In this document: positions 61,573 to 64,000 of the stretch, piece by piece
How the letters are laid out: each line of letters begins with the position of its first letter
Position numbering within the stretch: the stretch's first letter is position 1
Assembly (NCBI GenBank): GCA_949358305.1
Contig: OX442320.1
Span: 1,738,501-1,802,500 of the forward strand
Length of the DNA stretch: 64,000 nt
From: Strigamia acuminata
Taxonomy: Eukaryota; Arthropoda; Chilopoda; Geophilomorpha; Linotaeniidae
Direction of reading: 5' to 3'
Notes under the pieces: model-generated
What the model was told of the DNA's origin: nothing
The model's input: only the letters and a program-made list of their open reading frames with translations
Database searches by the model: none
Translations under genes and position numbers: made by a program

Positions 61573-64000
61573 TCAATCTAAAGTATCAAAAAGTTTGTGA
61601 CAAAGCATGTTCAATCGACTCCCCGTCAACCACTTTGTAAACACATCAGCTATATTCTGTTCCGATGGTATTTTCTCAACAGAGAAATAGCCCTTCTCGA
61701 ACCAATCCCTCAAAAAACAATACCGGATTCTAACATGCTTTGTCTTTGAGTTTTCCAAATCGTTCTCAACAAAATTAATGGACGATAATGAATCAGACAA
61801 TATAATCGGTAAATTCACATATCTCAATAAGTTACAATTTTCAAATATGTTTGAGATCCAGTACCCTTCCTGGGCTGCGTGTACCATAGCCATATATTCG
61901 GCTTCCATCGAGCTGCAAGCCACCGAACTCTGTTTTCGACAACCCCAGCTAATTAATGTTTGACCCATGTATAGGGCAAATCCCCCAAAACTTTTGCAGT
62001 GGCTTAAGTCCGAAGCCCAGGAAGCGTCCGTATATATACATAACTTGTCATCCTCACAACGACTCAAGTCGATACAATAATCTTGTGTATTGAGCACATA
62101 TTGCGCTATTTGCAACACAGCCTTAATATGTTTTTGACCATAATTGTTATTGTATTGCGACATATATGTGGTTGCATAAAGGATGTCCGGGCGTGTTCGT
62201 GACGCCAGGAACATCAAACTACCAATTAACGATCTGTAAGGGAAAGACTGATCTTGCACCCATGTATTTGAATCGTAAAATGTTGTACCAACTGATACTG
62301 GGACTCTCGTCGCATCATTAACTGTCAGTCCATATTTTTCACCCAATTTTTGGATATAATCCCTTTGATGTAAACGAATTGTATTCCCTTCACGGTTAAA
62401 TTTTACGCCCAAAAGTTTAGAAATTTGTCCTAAATCCACTATGTTAAATTTTGACCGTATCATGTTAATAACCTCTTGCTTTATTTCTTTGGTCCTCGCA
62501 AACAAGACGATATCGTCCACGTAAATCAAAAGAATCGCATCTCCTCGTAATGTATATACACAATTACAGCCATCGATTCGATTAAATCCCAAATCCAGAA
62601 GTGTTTGGTTTAGTTCGTTGTACCACATCCTTCCGGATTGGTGTAACCCGTAAAGGGCTTTGTACAATAGCCACACATTATCTCCCTTGGACGTTGCATA
62701 TCCCCTGGGTATTTCCATATGAATTGGGACATCTAACTTCCCGTAGAGGTAGGCACACTTTACATCAAGGTGTGCGTCGCACCACCCCCACAACACGACC
62801 AACAAACAGAAAAACAGCCTGATTAGGGTAAAGTTGACAACTGGGGAAAATACTTCTTTGTAATCTATTCCCTCTCTTTGTTTAAATCCCTGCGCGACAA
62901 TGCGCGCTTTGTACCTCGCTATTTTCCCGTCTTCATCTTCTTTCAATTTGTAAACCCATTTGTGTCCCAGAATTTTTGTATCAACAGGTCTTGAAACTTC
63001 TTCATAAACTTCTCGTTCAATTAATGTATCAATTTCCTCGTCCATCGCCGCAAACCAGTCTTTGGACTGAGGCGATGCGATGGCCTCTTCATATGAATGG
63101 GGTTCCTTAATGGCACAATAAACAGTAACCCGCTTCGTGACTACATTCGCAGATGCACCTTGCGCATCCTGTTCATCATCTGACTCTATAAGAGTACCAA
63201 TTGGTTTGACATTTGGTGTAAAGTCAAAATCTTCATCTTTGTAAAATAATCTGAACTTTTTGCAATGTGCCTCGATTGTCCCTTTATTTCTAAAAGGGCC
63301 TTGACCATTTGGATCATAAAATAGCACGTCTGTTCGTCCACCGGTTACACCCCCTTGTCTTGTTACTATTTCGCGATCCCATCCATTTCTCATTGACACA
63401 CGTACGGCTGCTCGGCGCGTTTTCTCATCTGCAGTGCCTTGAACCGGTTGTAATTTGGGAATTGGGACCTGCACGGGTAATACCGGCTCTGCTTTAACAA
63501 TTGCCTTTTGTTTAGGGACTGGAGGTGGGCTGGGTGGTGGCGACCCTGGTGGTGTAAAATCTTCCTCAAAGTCCCCTTGGTATATATCGCTCTCATCTGA
63601 ATCGTAACCGTTTGTATTTGCAATAGCCTGTATATTAATTTCATCCGGATTCTTAAACGTTTTCCAATCACGATTCTCATCTATTACAAGATGTTTCGTT
63701 TCAACCACTTCATTAGTGGCTGGGTTCCACACTCTGTACCCGCGTGTTGTGAATGCGTAACCCACTAAAATGCCTTTCCAGGCTCTGACATCAAGTTTCC
63801 CATCCCGTTTTGGGGCAGGAATGTGCACAAAACACAATGCACCTATTGATCTAAGGTGTTTCACTGCCACATTCCGTTTTCGCAACTCTACATATGGAAT
63901 TATCCCTCCTGCAAATAAATGTGGATATCGGTTTTTCAAATAAATGTACGATACCGCAATTTCTGCCCATAATTTCCACGGTAATTTTGTATCTTCTAAG
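61573..64000 (-). CDS. gag-pol: Copia-3 Pol, C-terminal part (partial at the right edge)
   Basis: The frame is open from base 64000 to the stop at 61573, about 809 residues; the start is beyond the window. It enters in the end of the integrase (TKLPWKLWAEIAVSYIYLKN, HLRSIGALCFVHIPAPKR). A proline-rich linker with PPGSPPPSPPP follows. RT: ARYKARIVAQGFKQ, DVKCAYLYGKL, YGLHQSGRMWYNEL and IYVDDIVLFAR. RNase H: YTDASWASDLSHCKSFGG, SSMEAEYMAM, NSKTKHVRIRY and ADVFTKWL. No stops are seen. Sequence features place it near copia-1 and copia-2 but it is clearly a separate family. Confidence 0.93.
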   Translation of the reverse strand, partial: LEDTKLPWKLWAEIAVSYIYLKNRYPHLFAGGIIPYVELRKRNVAVKHLRSIGALCFVHIPAPKRDGKLDVRAWKGILVGYAFTTRGYRVWNPATNEVVETKHLVIDENRDWKTFKNPDEINIQAIANTNGYDSDESDIYQGDFEEDFTPPGSPPPSPPPVPKQKAIVKAEPVLPVQVPIPKLQPVQGTADEKTRRAAVRVSMRNGWDREIVTRQGGVTGGRTDVLFYDPNGQGPFRNKGTIEAHCKKFRLFYKDEDFDFTPNVKPIGTLIESDDEQDAQGASANVVTKRVTVYCAIKEPHSYEEAIASPQSKDWFAAMDEEIDTLIEREVYEEVSRPVDTKILGHKWVYKLKEDEDGKIARYKARIVAQGFKQREGIDYKEVFSPVVNFTLIRLFFCLLVVLWGWCDAHLDVKCAYLYGKLDVPIHMEIPRGYATSKGDNVWLLYKALYGLHQSGRMWYNELNQTLLDLGFNRIDGCNCVYTLRGDAILLIYVDDIVLFARTKEIKQEVINMIRSKFNIVDLGQISKLLGVKFNREGNTIRLHQRDYIQKLGEKYGLTVNDATRVPVSVGTTFYDSNTWVQDQSFPYRSLIGSLMFLASRTRPDILYATTYMSQYNNNYGQKHIKAVLQIAQYVLNTQDYCIDLSRCEDDKLCIYTDASWASDLSHCKSFGGFALYMGQTLISWGCRKQSSVACSSMEAEYMAMVHAAQEGYWISNIFENCNLLRYVNLPIILSDSLSSINFVENDLENSKTKHVRIRYCFLRDWFEKGYFSVEKIPSEQNIADVFTKWLTGSRLNMLCHKLFDTLD

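Larger units (their letters stand above)
60878..64000 (-). mobile_element. Copia-3: Ty1/copia element, right end outside window
   Basis: Minus-strand element with its 3' LTR at 60878-61542, PPT and a long polyprotein frame running off the right edge. It inserted into the copia-2 integrase region. The target copy on the left is probably CTCGT (60873-60877); the other is outside the window. Confidence 0.88.

Overview
This window is eukaryotic, intergenic and almost wholly made of transposable elements. The mix of Ty3/gypsy, Ty1/copia and BEL/Pao LTR retrotransposons, a Harbinger-type MITE, and TATA- and CRE-driven LTRs suggests an invertebrate, probably an arthropod. That placement is inference from the element mix only. 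I recognise no host gene, rRNA, tRNA gene or CRISPR array. Boundaries come from TG...CA termini, target-site duplications (TSDs), primer-binding sites (PBS), polypurine tracts (PPT) and comparison of copies within the window.

Region 1 (1-22856) is a three-deep nest, all on the minus strand. The outer element, gypsy B1, runs off the left edge. It has a decayed pol (1-2679), an intact gag (2745-4991), a leader split in two, a PBS matching tRNA-Gln, and a very long 5' LTR (21116-22856). Gypsy A1 (5260-20251, TSD ATAC) sits in the B1 leader. Copia-1 (11191-18520, TSD GTTTC) sits in the A1 gag gene and splits it. Copia-1 keeps a full-length polyprotein.

Region 2 (22857-32101) holds a CCAATATTGG-type tandem array (22914-23531), a truncated second copy of gypsy A (A2, 23532-25727) and a BEL/Pao fragment (gag 25728-26417, LTR right end near 27564). 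Two diverged 1.27-kb direct repeats (X1, X2) follow; X2 carries a 355-bp Harbinger MITE and a solo B-type LTR (30303-32044, TSD CACT).

Region 3 (32102-49808) is gypsy D on the plus strand (TSD AGCA). It has gag, pol and an unusual third ORF that appears to be spliced. Its 5' LTR is interrupted by copia-E (32304-38220), which has LTRs identical by eye and an uninterrupted polyprotein.

Region 4 (49809-57398) holds unassigned AT-rich DNA, a third B-type LTR with PBS (B2, plus strand), a second CCAATATTGG array with a 170-bp period, a fold-back element (56016-56418) and a perfect 30-bp palindrome.

Region 5 (57399-64000) is copia-2 (plus strand, a relative of copia-1), cut at 60877 by copia-3 (minus strand), which runs off the right edge.

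The most interesting signals are: (i) gypsy D ORF3 with a phase-0 intron; (ii) a duplicated RNA-like structure with compensatory changes inside the 1.74-kb B LTR; (iii) two tandem arrays of a palindromic CCAATATTGG motif that share terminal sequence; and (iv) two different tRNA-iMet priming modes among the copia elements.
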